Assembly: GCA_963921425.1 (NCBI GenBank)
Contig: OY992836.1
Coordinates: 13,285,614-13,349,613, forward strand
Source of the DNA: Dryas octopetala
Lineage: Eukaryota > Streptophyta > Magnoliopsida > Rosales > Rosaceae
Direction: 5' to 3'
Length of the DNA: 64,000 nucleotides
The first letter of the stretch is position 1. Every line of letters begins with the position of its first letter. The notes beneath the pieces are model-generated. The model saw only the letters and a list, made by a program, of their open reading frames with translations. It was not told the origin of the DNA and did no database searches. A program made the translations under genes and the position numbers. Positions 1 to 11,596 of this stretch are shown piece by piece.

Positions 1-90
1 TGCTTTTGTTTTGCCCACAGCGCGCGGCCCTTTTTGGGTTTGCAGCTGTATTGCTGCGGAGTTTGGGCTTTTATGAAGAATAAACAAAAA
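1..90. promoter_or_regulatory. Copy 1 of a cluster-specific upstream block
   Basis: This stretch (gttttgcccacagcg..., then tttgggcttttatga) recurs near 13,140-13,270, 27,160-27,275 and 50,808-50,905. In those places it lies a few hundred bases upstream of a minus-strand RPW8 gene. By analogy, a further RPW8-family gene is expected just left of the window. The repeat is visible directly; a promoter role is only inferred from its position. Confidence 0.45.
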
Positions 91-213
91 AGGGTCCTTT
101 AGATATAGCCCTATTTGTCATTAGATTATTAGATTAAATCCCAGGGTTTTTGTCTCCTATTTTTTCCATTTTCACTCCTTTACATTTTCTAAGATTTTTT
201 TATATATCTTTTA

Positions 214-696
214 GGCTCAATTACAAATACACTCACCAACTATAAGGGGTATTTCAGATTGGTCTATGAACAAAAAAGTATTTCATATTGGTCCACTAAC
301 TAATTAATAAAAAATTACAAAATAGCACATTCACTATGAATTATGCCAAAAAAGATAGTTAAATGCCACTTTGGACAACGATGATGTGGACACCAAATTT
401 GCTCTACATGGATTAATAATGTCACATTAAAAAAAAAAACTAACAAAACTTTTGAACCTATAAAAATAAAATTAAGTATGACATCATTAATCCATGTGGT
501 TTAAATTTGGTGTTCACATTATTCAGAAAATTCACGTTACCACTGTCTATACTGACATTTAACGTTCTTATTGACGAAATTTGTAATGGATGTGCTATTT
601 TGTAACTTTATATTAGTTAGTGTACTAATTTGAAATAATTTTTTGTTCATTTACCAATTTGAAATATAGTGGGTTAGTGCATTTTGTAATTGAGCC
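214..696. mobile_element. MITE with about 110-bp terminal inverted repeats
   Basis: The left end begins GGCTCAATTACAAA and the right end finishes TTTGTAATTGAGCC. The arms (about 214-330 and 575-696) pair over their whole length, including the 'caaattggtc/ttggtccactaac' segments. The flanks read ...TA and TA..., so a TA target duplication is likely. No coding capacity is present, so this is a non-autonomous DNA element; the superfamily is not certain. Confidence 0.75.
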
Positions 697-2248
697 TATT
701 TTTTATATGTATTCCCAAATCTACCCTTTTATGGCTTATTAATTTATTCATTATTAATTCATTATCTAAGACATCAATGTTACATGCTAAAAATTTTCTG
801 ATGGTATTTTTCCACTTCTTTCTCTTGCTTTCTACGATGCTCTCTTTTCATCTGCAATCTTATTTGGATTTATTTATTTTTTCTCCAATGTTTTTCATTT
901 TGTTAAAGGATGGCTCAAATTTGCTACAAGTGATGGGTGTGAAAGCAAGGATTATTAAGGGGAAGAGAACCATTTTTAACGGGGATGACAATCGTAATAG
1001 GTATGTTGTTTCGGATAATATTTGCCTTGAGTTGTAAAGATTTGGAATAAAAAAAATAATGAGAGGAAGATAACAAGAAAAATCTAGAATACATAGGCAG
1101 AATGAATGAAAAAATCACATAAAATTTCTAGTGTACATGTTGATTTCCTTGGATTAGATTAATATTTATGTTTGCTTATTGATTTAATTGGGTTGGGTTG
1201 CACTTGCAGAGATATGAAAAAGAAAAGAAATTAAGAGATAGAGAGAGAATATGAAAAGAAGGAAAAAAATGAAAATTTCAATACAAAACAACTATTAGAA
1301 AAATACTTAAAGTACTCCAATTGTGATCATAGATATGTATTTCGTGGACAATATTAAGCAAGTTCTGGAGATAATAGCCTCCAGAGAGAAACCTAGTTAG
1401 TCCTAGCATGATAATAGGTTAAAAAAAGAAGACATAATACATAAATTAAAACATGTTCAAACTCAAAAGAATAAAGGGTAGATTTGAAAATACAAATAAA
1501 AAAATATATAAAAAATCATTAAACAAATGTGAAGGAGTGCAAGTGGAGAAAATGAGAGTGTGAAAATCGCCTCGGTTAATTAAAATTGTTATAAAAAATA
1601 ATAGAATAAAGAGAAGTGATCAAGAATTGAGGGATTATTTTTCCTTTCACATATGTCCTTTATTTATAGGCTTCAGGGATAACTTGGGACGAACATCCAA
1701 ATCTTCTAGTTTTACATGGAATAGGATTCGTACTATTTATCTAATACATCAGATAAATAACAAATACATTAGATAAATATGGACTGCCACATAAATACTA
1801 ATATTCATAACAAAAATGAGTTTATATTGAAAATGAAAAACCTTGGGTTTTACCCAAAAGCATGTATGACATTTTGAGTTTTTATCTAAAAATTGAGTGG
1901 GAGAGAAATTAGTTAATTAAATGCCAAAATACTACACAAGTCATGGTGTATGTATGCTCTGACCACAGTCTTGACTCATGGCAAACATCCCGCCATTCTG
2001 TTCCTAAATAGTTGTATGTCTGCTTGTCCAAAATTCAATGGTTGCCCCAAGCTCAAGTCAAGTACTCCAAAAATTTAAGTACGAACACCTCGCAATCCCC
2101 GCTGTTAACAACATGTTGAAATAATTAAAGGTTAGATATATATTGATCAGATACCACAAAGTGAAAGTTCATTATGTAACAAAGCTAATTACTATAACAT
2201 GCCCTCCCCTGAAAACTTGTTGTGGAATGTCGTCTACTGTATGTACCA
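697..2248. other. Intergenic, possible decayed LTR sequence
   Basis: No supported gene. On the minus strand a TATA-like motif (cctataaataaagg, near 1,655-1,670) followed by a pyrimidine-rich leader resembles the core of an old Copia LTR. No matching second LTR or target duplication was found. The short ORFs here have no recognisable family motifs. Confidence 0.3.
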
Positions 2249-2387
2249 CCTCAAATTAGGGGTAGGTTCGGTACGGTTACCGTACTGAAACACCTATACC
2301 GAATTTCGACCGATATGGGTCGGTAACCGATCACTTCAGTATCGATCGAAGAATGGCGGTGCCGACTACAACACCAAATTAAAAAAA

Positions 2388-2860
2388 TCACAGAGAAAGG
2401 GGGAGAGATAAGACAGAGAGAGGGAGAGAGGGAGGGGGGTACGACAGAGAAGGAGAAAGGGATAGAGACAAAGAGAAAAGGTGGGGAGGGAGGGTGGTGA
2501 GTTGCGCTGGGTTGGGCGGGGTGGGGAGGGGGATGCGACAGAGAGGGAAAAAGAGACAGAGAGGGAGAGAGGGAGAAAAGGTATTTTGGCGAGAGGGAAA
2601 TAGATGATAGTGGTGGACCGGTGGTGGTGGTGGTGGTGGTGATGATGGTTGGAGATGATGAATTGATTGTGGTGGTTGGGGCTGTGGTCGCACACAGAAA
2701 GAAAAAGAAGGGGAAAAGAAGAGAAGAGAATAGAAGATAAAAGAAGAAAAGAGACACGGGTGGGAGGAGAGAGAAGAAGAAAAAGAAAATAAAGAAAGAA
2801 GAAAGGGGGGAGGGCACGTGGGTTAGGGGGAAAGGAAAAGAAAAAATAATAAAAATAAAG
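2388..2860. repeat. Long polypurine tract with GGT microsatellite
   Basis: About 470 bases on the + strand are almost all A and G, broken by a (GGT)n run near 2,615-2,645. The complementary strand gives only Ser/Pro/Phe/Leu-rich pseudo-ORFs. Such strand asymmetry can form triplex DNA, but no function is shown. Confidence 0.6.
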
Positions 2861-3073
2861 TTTTATTTTGTATATGAATAAATAAGGTATTTTGGGGTTT
2901 TGTTTAGGGTTTGTATTTTGGGGTTTAGGGTATTTTGGGGTTTCAAATTTCAATTGGGGTTTGGACTTTGGGGTTTGGAGTTTTTTATTTTTATTACATA
3001 TGTTTTTTATAATTTATAGTATATAGTCAATAACTTAATAGTTTACATGTTTTTTAATTTATATCATCTTCTA

Positions 3074-4680
3074 AACCTTAGGGTATATGGTATAGGTCAT
3101 ATACGTAATAGGGCCGTTAGGCTAAATGGCTAATACCATATACTAATAATAATATATTATACCATATTATACATTTATGATTGAGGTAATTACATAAATC
3201 ATAAATAGTCCATAACTCCATAGTCCATATTGATATTAATATATTATACCATATTATACCATATTTTACTATATTATATCATATTATACCATATACTAAA
3301 TTACTAATATTATCATATTATACTATACTATACCATATTATACCATATTATATTATTATACTATATACTATATATCAAACTCTAAGTTACCAACTATGAA
3401 TCTATGAATTATAAATTTATAGTATTAGACTATTAGGGTATAGAAATTAGTAATTTAGTATGAGATATCATATACATATACTATATAGGGTTTACAATTT
3501 AGTATAATATTAGGGTTTAGGGCTAAACCTTAGGGTATATGGTATAGGTCATATACGTAATAGGGCCGTTAGGCTAAATGGCTAATACCATATACTAATA
3601 ATAATATATTATACCATATTATACATTTATGATTGAGGTAATTACATAAATCATAAATAGTCCATAACTCCATAGTCCATATTGATATTAATATATTATA
3701 CCATATTATACCATATTTTACTATATTATATCATATTATACCATATACTAAATTACTAATATTATCATATTATACTATACTATACCATATTATACCATAT
3801 TATATTATTATACTATATACTATATATCAAACTCTAAGTTACCAACTATGAATCTATGAATTATAAATTTATAGTATTAGACTATTAGGGTATAGAAATT
3901 AGTAATTTAGTATGAGATATCATATACATATACTATATAGGGTTTACAATTTAGTATAATATTAGGATTTAGGGCTAAACCTTAGGGTATATGGTATAGG
4001 TCATATACGTAATAGGGCCGTTAGGCTAAATGGCTAATACCATATACTAATAATAATATATTATACCATATTATACATTTATGATTGAGGTAATTACATA
4101 AATCATAAATAGTCCATAACTCCATAGTCCATATTGATATTAATATATTATACCATATTATACCATATTTTACTATATTATATCATATTATACCATATAC
4201 TAAATTACTAATATTATCATATTATACTATACTATACCATATTATACCATATTATATTATTATACTATATACTATATATCAAACTCTAAGTTACCAACTA
4301 TGAATCTATGAATTATAAATTTATAGTATTAGACTATTAGGGTATAGAAATTAGTAATTTAGTATGAGATATCATATACATATACTATATAGGGTTTACA
4401 ATTTAGTATAATATTAGGGTTTAGGGCTAAACCTTAGGGTATATGGTATAGGTCATATACCTAATAGGGCTGTTAGGCTAAATGGCTAATACCATATACT
4501 AATAATAATATATTATACCATATTATACATTTATGATTGAGGTAATTACATAAATCATAAATAGTCCATAACTCCATAATTCATATTGATATTAATATAT
4601 TATACCATATTATACCATATTTTACTATATTATATCATATTATAAATATACTAAATTACTAATATTATATCATATTGATA
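3074..4680. repeat. 452-bp tandem repeat, three full copies plus one partial
   Basis: The anchor aaccttagggtatatgg recurs at 3,074, 3,526, 3,978 and 4,430, an exact period of 452 bp. Copies 1-3 are almost identical (one change seen near 3,966: attaggattt for attagggttt). Copy 4 has several changes (for example cctaatagggctg) and stops near 4,660-4,680. Units are very AT-rich with repeated ATATTATACCATATTATA blocks. The array lies entirely inside the hAT-like element. Confidence 0.9.
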
Positions 4681-4979
4681 TAAATTATAGAAAATTAGAA
4701 ATGTATTATATAAAATTATAAATTATATAGAAAGGTAATACTAAGTATTTTATATTTAGGGTATACTAGTATAGTATAGAAATGTATAAAAATGAATTAT
4801 TTTAATTATACTTTTTCAATATACGGTCGATATCGGTATACTGTCGATACCGAATTTTGTAAACCAGTACCGTTACCGAATTCATCAGTATTTTCGGTAT
4901 CGATACTTTTCGGTATAAAATCGATACAGTATCGATACTTTTCGGTATTTCGGTATTTTTACCCAGCCCTACCTCAAAC

Positions 4980-5735
4980 GGCATGTCATATATAAATGAT
5001 TGGGGACAACTGACGCCTTTGTGCATGGAAGCCCGATTGCAATAACAACGATGGAAACATCCAAATTGCCATAGGATTCAAGTATTCAACATGTCATAAA
5101 TGAACTCGATCATTCTGTGCCCCAGACCGCATGGAGTCGTATATGGTTAACTATCTCCAATTTAAGTTCACACATACAGCCACCCAATGTTTGTTGTTGA
5201 CGTTGATACTTGATAGGATTGTACAACGACCACCAATATCACAAATTGAGTACTGCTACTTATTCATGACATCTACAATGAACAAAATAAAATAAATACT
5301 TACATAATCCACTTCACTCCACGGCCGAGCATATATATTCGTACAACTCTAAAAGAATATGTTAGATTGAATTTTGATTTTGGTTTTGGTTTTGTGATTA
5401 AGTATATTTATAGTTACTGTTAATTAATGCACATTTGAAACAAAGTTTACACATACAGTTTTAGAGTTGGAAACTTTTAGCAAAATAACTTTAATTATAC
5501 CTCATTTTGCGGTGGCATCCTCAACCGCAAAATATATACCATATTTTTCTGTTTGTCTAAATTAAGAATTTTTCATCAATTCTGCACAAATATATGGTGA
5601 CTACAAGAACAGATGTTTGTGTATTCCATCAATTCCTACAAAAAACAAAAAATCAACATGGAAAAAAGAACAAAAAAGAAGATGATTGTTCAAGCATTCT
5701 AAATTCAATGTTTGTACAAAAAATCTGTAGGATCC
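4980..5735. other. Intergenic and RNL1 3' flank
   Basis: There is no gene. The part at about 5,590-5,760 is clearly homologous to 52,620-52,790, where it flanks the 3' end of the second RPW8-kinase gene (shared words include aatcaacatggaaaaa and ctgtaggatccaatcttagc). Confidence 0.6.
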
Positions 5736-6614
5736 AATCTTAGCACTTCATCTTATGAAGTAGCACTTCATCACATATCACTTCCTGCAACTGCTCAAGA
5801 TCCAAAACAGATAAAGGCAGTTCTTGCAATCTCAAGCACTGGCTCATGTTGAGCTTTCTTAAACTACTTAGTTCACCAATCTCTTCAGGCAACTCCTTAA
5901 TGCTGACAATTGGATATGTCAAGAAAGTTCAACTTGTTGAGGCTCTTAATCGAGCCTGGAAGCTTTACCAAGTCCTTACATCCCCTCAGCCTCAACACTT
6001 CTAAATTGACCAGCTTTCCAATCCCTTCAGGCAAGGCAGAGAGATTATAACAGTTGACGATATTAAGCTTCTTAAGGCGAATGAGTCAAAGAGCTCTGCA
6101 GGCAATTCCAACAAATCATGGCAAACCTCAATGTTCAATTCCACTAGATTTGGCAATGCCTCTAAAATTTGGAAGGAACAATTGCTATAACCTTGATAGG
6201 AGTTACACTTGAATAAAGACATCTTCTGTAGACTCTTCAATTGTATGGGGGCCGCGGCATTCATGCTTTTAGAAGGAATTGAAATGCGTTCTAATCTGAT
6301 TCTCTTTAGATTTGGTAACAAACCCAATAGTTGAAAGTTGCTTAATTCAGCAGGTGAGGAACCATAATTTCTGACCATTAGAACCTTCAATTTCTTCATT
6401 TTTTCCACAAATTCAGGTAAGGCATTGTTCTCTGTCTGAAAATGCAAAACTAAAACCTCAGCTTCTGGTAGTTAAATGTTGTGCCATTTTGCTGAGAACA
6501 CTCCATCTGCAAACAATATGCTATATGATGTAAGTGTTGGGCAAATTGAATGTAAAAGTGCGCACTATAAATCTTAGTGTGTATGTATTTGCTAGGAGAG
6601 AGATGAGACAACCA

Positions 6615-6982
6615 TGTTGATTTTAATGAGACAATGCATATACCTGGAATGTGACCAGGAATGCAAGCATGTAAAATGGTGCTAGAATGGCAGAGAGAAT
6701 TTTCAGAGTGATGAGATGGGAAAGAGAGAATGAAGTCACGATAAAGGCATGCTCACTGAGCAATGCACACACCAGCATATCATATATTCCATTTGCAATT
6801 CAGTTATACAAAACGACATCGTTGCAGCCACAAAGCTGTCAACACACATATGAGCCTATTAGCTCTTACAGCAGTAAATGCATCACTCTATGAGGCAATG
6901 CCAACTAAGCAGGGACACATTTAATTAACCAACTAAACTAACAAACTTGCTTATCAGGCATAAGCCTTAATTAACTCTAATA
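6615..6982 (-). repeat. 3' LTR of the Copia element
   Basis: This 368-bp LTR matches 11,229-11,596 except at two sites (gcatcactctatg versus gcatcaccctatg; attaaccaact versus attaactaact). The polyprotein stop lies at 6,967, just inside the LTR. Confidence 0.95.
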
Positions 6983-9900
6983 CTCCCTTCTAAGGCTTTG
7001 ACTGATAGCACTCCTAGTTGATTCCTTAATTCACAAAATCTTTCTCTAGGAAGAGCCTTGGTGAAAATGTCAGCCAATTGTTCCTCACTCTTGCAATACA
7101 GTAATTCAATTTCACCTTCATTAATGGCATCTCGAATGAAATGATACTTCCTCTTAATATGCTTTGATCTCTGATGAAAGACAGGGTTCCTAGTCATAGC
7201 TATAGCAGATGTATTGTCACACATGAGTGGGGTTGCTTCCATTTGTTCCTCACCAAAATCATGTAGCACAAATCTCAACCATATGGCTTGAGTTGTTGCT
7301 TCTGCAGCACTGACATACTCAGCCTCTGCTGTTGATAGAGCAACACTGTGTTGCTTCACAGATGCCCAAGAGAAAGCTCCACTTCCAAATGAGAATGCAT
7401 AACCTGAGGTGGACTTCATGTCATCCTCATCTCCTCCCCAATCACTGTCACAATACCCTATTAGGACTGCAGCAGTGTCTTTCTTGTACTGGATGCCAAA
7501 ATCCAAGGTTCCCTGTATATATCTCAGCACCCTCTTTGCAGTACCAATGTGCTTCATTGATGCACAATGCATGAATCGAGCTAAGAGGCTTGCAGCAAAC
7601 ATGATGTCTGGTCTTGTAGCTGTCAAATAAAGTAAACTTCCCACCATTTTTCTGTATTGTTCCTCATTAGCTGCCTTGCTTCCATCATCCTTCTTAAGCT
7701 TATCAGATGTTGCTAGGGGTGTAGAGACAGCCTTGCAATCTTTCAAACCAAACTTTTCTAATAGACTTTGAGCATACTTCTTTTGGTGAATGAAGATGCT
7801 CCCTTCTAATTGGATTACACCAATTCCTAGAAAATGGTGTAGCAGTCCCAAGTCAGTCATCTCATACCTATTCATCATTTCTGCCTTGAATTCTTCAAGC
7901 ATGTTCATGCTGCTGCCAGTGTAGACAATATCATCCACATAGAGTGAGACAATGAGTGTTCCCTGATTTTCTTTGTTCTTAACATAAAGGGTAGCTTCAC
8001 TAGGACTCTTCTCGAATCCACACTGCACCAGGTATGTGTCAATGTTGCTGTACCAGGCCCTTGGTGCTTGCTTTAGACCATAGAGAGCCTTATGCAGCCT
8101 GTATACCTTGTCTTCCTGGCCTTTAACAGTGAAGCCATCAGGTTGATCTACATACACTTCCTCTTCTAATTCTCCATTTAGAAAGGCAGATTTGACATCC
8201 AATTGGTAGACCTTCCAACCCTTTTGAGCTGATAAAGCAATTAGGGTCCTAATGGTGTCAAGCCTTGCCACAGGGGCAAATGTCTCATTGAAGTCAATCC
8301 CTGGCTTTTGTGTATAGCCTTTGGCTACTAACCTAGCCTTGTGCTTCTGTATTGATCCATCAAGGTTGAGTTTAGTCTTGAATATCCACTTTACACCAAC
8401 AATTGGTTTGTTCCCTGGCCTATCAACCAGCTGCCAAGTTTGATTCTTCTCAATCATTTCAATTTCATTTTCCATAGCCTTCTGCCATGCTTTGTCTTTA
8501 GCTGCTTCAGTATAGCTTTCTGGTTCCACAATGCTCATTTTACAGTGAGCAAATACCTCATCTAGGCTTTTCCATTTCTTTGGTGTTGAGTCATAAGTGC
8601 TTGCAGGGTCAATTTCAGTTTCTGCAGCATGTGATGTAGGTGGTGGACTAGGACTTGGATTAGCAGTGGGAGTTGCAATTGGATTGAAGGGGCTCTGTGA
8701 AGTTGGACACAAGACATCATGCTCAGATTCAATTTCTGCAGTATGAGAGTCATCTTCATCACTCCAAGGTACAGATATGTATTCAGTGGACTTTGAATCC
8801 CAATTCCACATTGCAGACTCTTCAAAGATCACACTTCTCGAGACTATCACCTTATTGCTCTTGAGATCAAACACTCTATACCCTTTCTCTCTGGTTCCAT
8901 ATCCAACAAACACCCCTTTCTGACTTGTATCATCCAGTTTGTGTCTCAGTTGATTAGGAATATGTGTATAACACATTGAACCAAAGATTCTCAAATGCTT
9001 CACTCCTGGCTTCCTCCCACTAAAAACTTCAAATGGAGTTTGACCTGTCAAGGCTCGAGTAGGACATCTATTTAAAATGTACACTGCAGTGTTAACTGCT
9101 TCCCCCCAAAAATAAGTAGGTAGTTTCTTCTCCTGCAACATAACCCTTGCCATCTCCATGATTGTCCTATTCTTCCTCTCAGCCACTCCATTCTGCTGAG
9201 GGGAATAAGCAACAGTGAGTTGCTTTTCTATTCCCAAGTCTTCACAGAACTTCTCAAATTCCATTGAGGTATACTCTCCCCCTCTGTCACTTCTAATTTT
9301 CTTTATTTTGAAACCACATTGAAGTTCCACCATTGCCTTAAACTTTCTGAATACAGTAAATGCATCTGACTTTTGTCTCAGAAAGTATACCCAGCACATT
9401 CTTGATTTGTCATCAATGAATGTGAGGAAATACTTGTTTCCTCCCAAGGTTTCTGACATTGGTCCACAGACATCTGTGTGAACCAATTCTAGCAAATCAG
9501 TAGCTCTAACAGTCTTCCCTTTGTCAAATGCTTCCCTGTGACTTTTGCTCAATGCACATCCCTCACAGACATGCTCTCCTTTTGTGAGTTTTGGTAGGCC
9601 AATCACCATTGCTTTGTCCTGCAATTGCAGCATGCTTTCGAAATTCAAATGGCCAAGTCTCTTATGCCATTTCCAGTTGGAACCAGTCACTGTGGCCTTC
9701 TTTGCCATCATTGGGCTTATGTCTTCGAGTACAAGAGGAAAGCACCTGTTCCCTTTCATTTGAACTGCTGCCACAGGAACTTTCATGCTCTTATCTTCAT
9801 AAATTGTCACCATGTACTCACCAAATACAAGCCAGTAACCATGTTCCACCATTTGTCCAACACTGAGAAGATTTTCATCTAATCCTGGCACAATCATGAC

Positions 9901-11133
9901 TTCTGTGATATACCTTGTTCCTCCCTTGGTTTGCACAGGCAAGACTCCCTTCCCAGTTGATTCAACAATGTCTCCAGTCCCCATTTTTATTTTGCATTTC
10001 ATGCTTCTGTCAATATTGATCAGAAGTGACTCATGACTAGTCATATGGTTGCTGCAGCCACTATCAAGATACCAAACACCTTGCTCTTTCTCCACTGAGG
10101 CTTTGTGGCATGCATAGAACATTGTGGCATGTTCATGGACTTGATTTGCATAGTTAGCAATCTGTCCCTTCTTGTGTGGTTGGTGGCAGTCCTTCATTAC
10201 ATGCCCAAACCTGTCACAGTTGTAGCATTTCACCTTCCCTTTGAACCAGCACTCTCCATAGTGAATCTTGTCACAAACTTTGCATTTTCCCTTTCCAGAG
10301 TCACCACCTGGTCTCAAATTTGATTGAACCTTGTTGTCCCATTTCTTTGGTTTTCCTTTCCAGCTTTTGAAATTTCCTTTTCCCCCATCATAGTTGTGAG
10401 GCTTTGATTGATTGTTCTGTCCTTTGGAGCCAACATTCATACTAGCAAAGGCCCTTTCCACCTTCTCATTATCTTCCTCATGCCTGCTTAGCCTTAACTC
10501 ATAACTTTTCAGAGAGGCAAACACTTCATTTACAGACACAGAATTCAAATCACTAGTTCTTTCGAGCACCACACACATAGGATCATATACTTTAGTTACA
10601 CTGATTAAGACCTTCTGCACCATTCTTTGTTGAGACAAGCATTCTCCATATTTTTCCATTTGGTTAGTTAAATCAAAGAAACGAGTAGAATATTCAGACA
10701 ATGCTTCACACTCCCTCATTCTCATGTATTCAAATTCTTTTCTCAGACTTTGCAATTTTACAGACCTGGATTGTTCATCACCATGGTATTCTGTTTGTAG
10801 AAGATCCCAAGCTCCTTTGGCAGTGTCTTGATTGATAATCCGAGAGAAAATCTCTTTGGATACAGCCCCTTGAATGATGCCTAGTGCCTTTGCATCTTTC
10901 ATATTCTGCTCCTCCATGTAAGCTTCCAGTTCATCTTCCTCATCAATGCTGGAGTCTCCTTCCTTCTTAGCCTTCTCCTTCTTCTTCTTTGCTTCTGGGA
11001 TTGTTATCCCTTTCTCTACTAGCTTCCAGATGCCATGTGACTTGAAGATAGTCACCATGCGCACCTTCCAGAACTCATACTCAGTGCCATCGAAAATGGG
11101 AGCTCGTAGCTCACCACTCCCAGACCCAGCCAT
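6967..11133 (-). CDS. Copia gag-pol polyprotein, 1,388 aa
   Basis: This single ORF has every Copia domain in order. A UBN2-type gag occupies about residues 10-230. The CCHC zinc knuckle [14 protein letters not shown] is near residue 303. The protease motif is LDSGCSNHM near 355. The integrase HHCC region (HKRLGHLNF...CEGCALSK) is followed by DDE-type signatures ([26 protein letters not shown]). Reverse transcriptase shows [29 protein letters not shown] and the catalytic YVDD of [10 protein letters not shown]. RNase H shows [15 protein letters not shown] and DNTSAI, ending with the ADIFTKALP tail. No stop or frameshift is present. Start MAGSGSGEL lies about 80 bp after the primer site, as usual. 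Confidence 0.95.
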   Translation of the reverse strand: MAGSGSGELRAPIFDGTEYEFWKVRMVTIFKSHGIWKLVEKGITIPEAKKKKEKAKKEGDSSIDEEDELEAYMEEQNMKDAKALGIIQGAVSKEIFSRIINQDTAKGAWDLLQTEYHGDEQSRSVKLQSLRKEFEYMRMRECEALSEYSTRFFDLTNQMEKYGECLSQQRMVQKVLISVTKVYDPMCVVLERTSDLNSVSVNEVFASLKSYELRLSRHEEDNEKVERAFASMNVGSKGQNNQSKPHNYDGGKGNFKSWKGKPKKWDNKVQSNLRPGGDSGKGKCKVCDKIHYGECWFKGKVKCYNCDRFGHVMKDCHQPHKKGQIANYANQVHEHATMFYACHKASVEKEQGVWYLDSGCSNHMTSHESLLINIDRSMKCKIKMGTGDIVESTGKGVLPVQTKGGTRYITEVMIVPGLDENLLSVGQMVEHGYWLVFGEYMVTIYEDKSMKVPVAAVQMKGNRCFPLVLEDISPMMAKKATVTGSNWKWHKRLGHLNFESMLQLQDKAMVIGLPKLTKGEHVCEGCALSKSHREAFDKGKTVRATDLLELVHTDVCGPMSETLGGNKYFLTFIDDKSRMCWVYFLRQKSDAFTVFRKFKAMVELQCGFKIKKIRSDRGGEYTSMEFEKFCEDLGIEKQLTVAYSPQQNGVAERKNRTIMEMARVMLQEKKLPTYFWGEAVNTAVYILNRCPTRALTGQTPFEVFSGRKPGVKHLRIFGSMCYTHIPNQLRHKLDDTSQKGVFVGYGTREKGYRVFDLKSNKVIVSRSVIFEESAMWNWDSKSTEYISVPWSDEDDSHTAEIESEHDVLCPTSQSPFNPIATPTANPSPSPPPTSHAAETEIDPASTYDSTPKKWKSLDEVFAHCKMSIVEPESYTEAAKDKAWQKAMENEIEMIEKNQTWQLVDRPGNKPIVGVKWIFKTKLNLDGSIQKHKARLVAKGYTQKPGIDFNETFAPVARLDTIRTLIALSAQKGWKVYQLDVKSAFLNGELEEEVYVDQPDGFTVKGQEDKVYRLHKALYGLKQAPRAWYSNIDTYLVQCGFEKSPSEATLYVKNKENQGTLIVSLYVDDIVYTGSSMNMLEEFKAEMMNRYEMTDLGLLHHFLGIGVIQLEGSIFIHQKKYAQSLLEKFGLKDCKAVSTPLATSDKLKKDDGSKAANEEQYRKMVGSLLYLTATRPDIMFAASLLARFMHCASMKHIGTAKRVLRYIQGTLDFGIQYKKDTAAVLIGYCDSDWGGDEDDMKSTSGYAFSFGSGAFSWASVKQHSVALSTAEAEYVSAAEATTQAIWLRFVLHDFGEEQMEATPLMCDNTSAIAMTRNPVFHQRSKHIKRKYHFIRDAINEGEIELLYCKSEEQLADIFTKALPRERFCELRNQLGVLSVKALEGSIRVN

Positions 11134-11214
11134 GCCTAGATCTAGATGGAATTGATTCTCTGTTTTTACTCTAGCTCACACACACAGTACACGCCCAGTT
11201 TACAGAACCAACCT

Positions 11215-11228
11215 GGGCTCTGATACCA
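11215..11228 (-). other. Primer binding site of the Copia element
   Basis: Read on the minus strand, TGGTATCAGAGCCC directly follows the CA end of the LTR. It complements the 3' end of initiator tRNA-Met, the usual Copia primer. Confidence 0.85.
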
Positions 11229-11596
11229 TGTTGATTTTAATGAGACAATGCATATACCTGGAATGTGACCAGGAATGCAAGCATGTAAAATGGTGCTAGA
11301 ATGGCAGAGAGAATTTTCAGAGTGATGAGATGGGAAAGAGAGAATGAAGTCACGATAAAGGCATGCTCACTGAGCAATGCACACACCAGCATATCATATA
11401 TTCCATTTGCAATTCAGTTATACAAAACGACATCGTTGCAGCCACAAAGCTGTCAACACACATATGAGCCTATTAGCTCTTACAGCAGTAAATGCATCAC
11501 CCTATGAGGCAATGCCAACTAAGCAGGGACACATTTAATTAACTAACTAAACTAACAAACTTGCTTATCAGGCATAAGCCTTAATTAACTCTAATA
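11229..11596 (-). repeat. 5' LTR of the Copia element
   Basis: This 368-bp LTR is near-identical to 6,615-6,982. Its outer edge abuts the exon 4 splice donor of RNL1, and the duplicated target TGGTT (coding strand) includes that donor. Confidence 0.95.

Larger units (their letters stand above)
2257..4971. mobile_element. Non-autonomous hAT-like element, 2,715 bp
   Basis: The ends read TAGGGGTAGG... and ...CCAGCCCTA, and both subterminal regions are rich in GGTA/TACCG motifs (2,270-2,350 and 4,825-4,960). It is flanked by an 8-bp duplication with one mismatch (CCTCAAAT at 2,249-2,256, CCTCAAAC at 4,972-4,979), as hAT transposases make. There is no transposase ORF. The interior consists of a purine-rich tract and a 452-bp tandem array. 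The long low-complexity ORFs on the minus strand at 2,251-2,953 are artefacts of the purine tract. Confidence 0.75.
6615..11596 (-). mobile_element. Complete, young Copia LTR retrotransposon
   Basis: The element is 4,982 bp with two 368-bp LTRs (6,615-6,982 and 11,229-11,596) differing at only two visible positions. A perfect 5-bp duplication AACCA flanks it (6,610-6,614 and 11,597-11,601). In its own orientation the LTR begins TATTAG and ends AATCAACA, so the termini are TA...CA rather than the usual TG...CA. The primer site TGGTATCAGAGCCC (initiator tRNA-Met type) directly follows the 5' LTR, and a purine tract AGAAGGGAG precedes the 3' LTR. It carries one uninterrupted 1,388-codon polyprotein. 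It looks recent and possibly still competent. Confidence 0.95.

Noticed and set aside
2251..2953. Long minus-strand ORFs rich in Ser, Pro, Phe and Leu
   Set aside because: Low-complexity translation of a purine tract in a hAT element; overlapping frames look alike and no domain is present.
11301..11507. 68-aa ORF MAERIFRVMRWERE in both LTRs
   Set aside because: Identical in the two LTRs, opposite to the element and without any motif; an LTR shadow frame.
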